DNA from: Peronospora farinosa
Taxonomy: Eukaryota; Oomycota; Peronosporomycetes; Peronosporales; Peronosporaceae
Assembly (NCBI GenBank): GCA_947646735.1
Contig: CANTFK010000807.1
Location: forward strand, 1 to 64,000
Reading direction: 5' to 3'
DNA: 64,000 nucleotides
The notes beneath the pieces are model-generated. The model had not been told where the DNA came from. It saw only the letters and a list, made by a program, of their open reading frames with translations, and ran no database searches. The position numbers were made by a program, and so were the translations under genes. How positions within the stretch are numbered: position 1 is the stretch's first letter; every line of letters begins with the position of its first letter. Shown here in pieces: positions 61,401 to 64,000 of this stretch.

Positions 61401-63733
61401 TAGTGTCGGTAGAAGTTTCATGTTCATGGAGCCTTCGTTATTTCGTACTTGCTCGAATCGTTTCACCGCCTCCATAATCTCCTCCATAAAGTTTTCACGA
61501 AAGTCATCATCAAGCACAGAATGTGCTCGCGGCAGCTCTGAGATATCCATCAGCCTAGCCTCCACGAAAGATCCATCAGGTGCACAAATACTCTTGGAGT
61601 AGACCTGATCTGACGGTGCAAGCACATCAATGTACTCAATTGGCTTGTGGAGAGTGCTGCCATGAGCCAGAGTTACTTTCGTGCCCATTGGGTCATCCAG
61701 ATTGGCAAATAGATCGGCTGAAGCGGTAGAAGCAGCAGCTACTGCTTGCTGCGGGCGCTGCTTAAATATAATTTGCAGCGGTTGTAAATCAGTGGGTGAA
61801 AAGCCAGACTCAACTGCCACTTTATATTCCTCTTCCAGCGTCCTCGTCGTGTTCACAAGAGCCTTTAAAGATGCCGTCAACTCATCATACTCCGTGTTAT
61901 CTTTTATGTCAATATTCTCAAGATAAGCCAGCCACTGGTTATATAGTGAATCCACTACGGTAGCGTCATTCAAATTGAACTCAATCGCAAGCTACACCGC
62001 AACAAATAATTCCTTTTAAACCGAATTTAGGCTCACAAAAATGACAACACTCACCTCAACAGCCTTTTTCATATCAGCCGTGCCGTAAATCTGCAGAAAC
62101 TGGTCAGCTGAACAGGACTGGACTAAAGACACTTTTGGAACATCACCATGTAGAACTACTAACGTTGTTTCGTCTATGATCTAATCCAGGCGAATCACAT
62201 GATCAGTACAAGCATTCAAATTGTTGCACATATGCATCACTTAGCATACCTTTAAGTCGTGAATAATACCCAAATCCAAGTGCCACTCGACAATTTCGAC
62301 AGTAGAAGGATCGAGAAAGAATAATACGCTCGAGCCAACGTTCCAGCTCACCAGCAATGTGGCAGCGTCTTTGACATCTTGTGGTGCATAAGGAGGGTCT
62401 TGTAGGAACTTAAAGCGACCAAGCTTATTAATGGTTAAATTTCGAGGCTGAATTCCTACAAACAGCGGCATGCGTGTAAGAAAAATATGCATATATCCCA
62501 TGAGTTCACAAAACTATAAATCACCGCAGCATAGACGTACCTTCTTCCGTGACGCACCCTGCACTTTGCAGAAATGGTATAGGATTCTTCGTGAGTGAAA
62601 ATTTCAACGTTGATGACACTGCACCCGATTGCGGGTCTGCAACCCACACGCGTCGTCCTGGTCGCGATGAAAACACTTTGATTTCCCGTTTTTTGGCCGG
62701 ATCGATCGACTCCACGTTTAGGCTGGTAAAGAAGCAAGCTCCGTACGCGCCTTGCCGTGCCTTTGTACCAATTTGAACGGCACTACCATCCCCAGAAGTA
62801 AGATTTAACAGCAAAACACGCAGTTGGGATGATACCATGAGGATGTACGATCGATCGCTTTTTGCAAGATCTAGCTATACAAAGATCAAGTGAAAATAAG
62901 CATGAGTAGTCATAATCATAACAATACCTCAAGCAATACTCCAGTGGGAGTCAATAATTGGTCAGCACATGTCAATTACTAGTCAAAACCATTACCTGTA
63001 CAATCCCCGTTTCTTCCTTAAGCAGTAATTCCGTGTCCGCGCTGCCAAAGATCGCCGACATACCGGCACGTAGTACTGTCTGACACACAAGACCTGCATT
63101 ACACGCCGAAAAAAGCCTCGTGCCGCGTTTGTCCCAAAGGAAACAGGTAATGGGGAATCCTGCGTGAAAGTCGTGCGAGAACTCGACCTTCTCACCGATC
63201 TTGTGGTAGTCCGACAGTTGCATCGCATACACGACGCCGCGCATGGAACCGACTACGAGGTGTTTCTGCTGTGGACAAATGCTTAGACACGTGACAGCCA
63301 CGCGGTCGTTGCTAGGTGGCGTGATCATCTTTACAAGATGATACTTGGTCGGTGTAACAAAGCTGTCGCCTTCACTGCGACTCAATGCCGACGTTGCATA
63401 CAGATAAACACTTCCATTATTGGAGCTAGAGTGCGGAATTAAATTCACATAAATCAGTAGTTGCAGTGACCATCACTCTGATCACTTTGTCCGCACTAAA
63501 AAGGTACTGCAAAGATACGAAACGTACCCACAAGCGAGAAAATTCTCCGATGCGTGCACACACGTGAAGCGAACCTTGCGGTTTTGCGTGACCAGACCTA
63601 GATCCTTGTAGTGTAGCAGCGGTCGACTGCGCACGGCCGTGGCTGCCGCGTCTCCCCTGTCAGACGGCATCGCTGCAACGTTTTCTCTTGGCGTTTGTAT
63701 GGTACTCTTAAGGATTCCAGTACGTCGTTTCAT
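58410..63733 (-). CDS. HPS5/TECPR2-like beta-propeller and alpha-solenoid protein with C-terminal RING-H2
   Basis: Seven exons: 63733-63528, 63425-62996, 62874-62541, 62455-62250, 62180-62055, 61991-58613, 58531-58410. All six introns are GT-AG, 63-121 bp, and the phases join cleanly to 1600 residues. Exons 1-5 encode a WD40-like propeller (for instance VTCLSICPQQKHLVVGSMRG, GAYGACFF and PGRRVW), the best match in my judgement being HPS5 of the BLOC-2 complex or its relative TECPR2. The long exon 6 is mainly helical, like the solenoid of trafficking tethers. The end forms a C3H2C3 RING: Cys1548, Cys1551, Cys1572, His1574, His1577, Cys1580, Cys1586, Cys1589, completed only by splicing to exon 7. 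BLOC-2 acts in endosome to lysosome-related-organelle traffic. Alternative: a VPS8-like CORVET protein, which has this domain order. Confidence 0.72.
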
Positions 63734-64000
63734 TGGCTATTATTCAAAGAAATACGCACCAATCTGAGATTTTCTTTTCTCCATAAAACAACGCAATAGA
63801 CACAGTGTGACTAATACTAGCACCATTCTCTTTAGCTCCAGACTACAACTAACTGCATCAGCTCACGCTTGACGCGATCCGCATTCCCAACTGACGGAAA
63901 CGACTCAGACACTAATAAAAACGCAGTGACAAGGAGAAAGTAGCATTTACGCTACTCGAGTTGGCTTCTTCTCGCGCTCCGAGTATGTATATGCGCTCCG
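63734..64000. promoter_or_regulatory. 5' flank of the HPS5-like gene
   Basis: 267 bp upstream of the ATG to the window edge, with no supported gene and no clear core-promoter consensus that I can assign. Confidence 0.35.

Noticed and set aside
1..64000. CRISPR arrays, tRNA and rRNA genes
   Set aside because: No regularly spaced repeats with unique spacers and no convincing cloverleaf or rRNA core was seen on reading; a tRNAscan or Rfam search would settle small RNA genes.

Overview
This window looks like nuclear DNA of a plant-associated oomycete, most likely a Peronosporales species (Phytophthora or a downy mildew). The pointers are chromodomain-bearing Ty3/Gypsy elements in nested piles, short GT-AG introns (63-121 bp), compact gene spacing, a secreted CAP-domain gene, two RxLR-like effector candidates, and host proteins that are eukaryotic in kind. 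The species cannot be named from sequence alone.

The window has two halves. From 1 to about 42.6 kb it is almost entirely transposable elements inserted into one another. In order: solo LTRs of one family (A) split by Gypsy-1 (989-8026); an antisense Gypsy RT fragment (8690-9569); Gypsy-D (from 9570) split by the minus-strand Gypsy-F (12033 to about 18625); Copia and Gypsy scraps and a dead effector-like gene (18.7-22.3 kb); a solo LTR carrying a non-LTR retrotransposon with a perfect 15-bp target-site duplication (22822-25973); a small effector-like ORF and an M13 metallopeptidase gene (26.2-28.7 kb, the only gene island here); Gypsy-E (29428-37810) with an unrelated integrase fragment inside its gag; another Gypsy gag and LTR; and a hAT / solo-LTR complex (38995-42562) rearranged by an inversion between two solo LTRs. 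Every element coding region I examined is broken by stops, frameshifts or deletions.

From about 42.6 kb to the end lies a gene island: acyl-CoA oxidase (-), a divergently transcribed Unr/CSDE1-like cold-shock protein (+), a UXT-like prefoldin subunit (-), a secreted CAP protein with two decayed tandem copies (-), a membrane-anchored alpha/beta hydrolase in two exons (-), and a seven-exon HPS5/TECPR2-like beta-propeller protein ending in a RING-H2 finger (-). Pieces of a second acyl-CoA oxidase lie on both sides of the intact gene. The genes are housekeeping or secretory and do not form an obvious shared pathway. The ACOX and CSDE1 genes share a 226-bp divergent promoter region with a perfect 12-bp palindrome.

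The most unusual signal is an antisense protein-coding region between the chromodomain and the 3' LTR of Gypsy-E, recognisably homologous to one at the same place in the diverged Gypsy-F. The best-resolved history is the 38.9-42.6 kb complex, where crossed target-site duplications and two hAT terminal repeats in direct orientation show a 1.45-kb inversion between two 596-bp solo LTRs.
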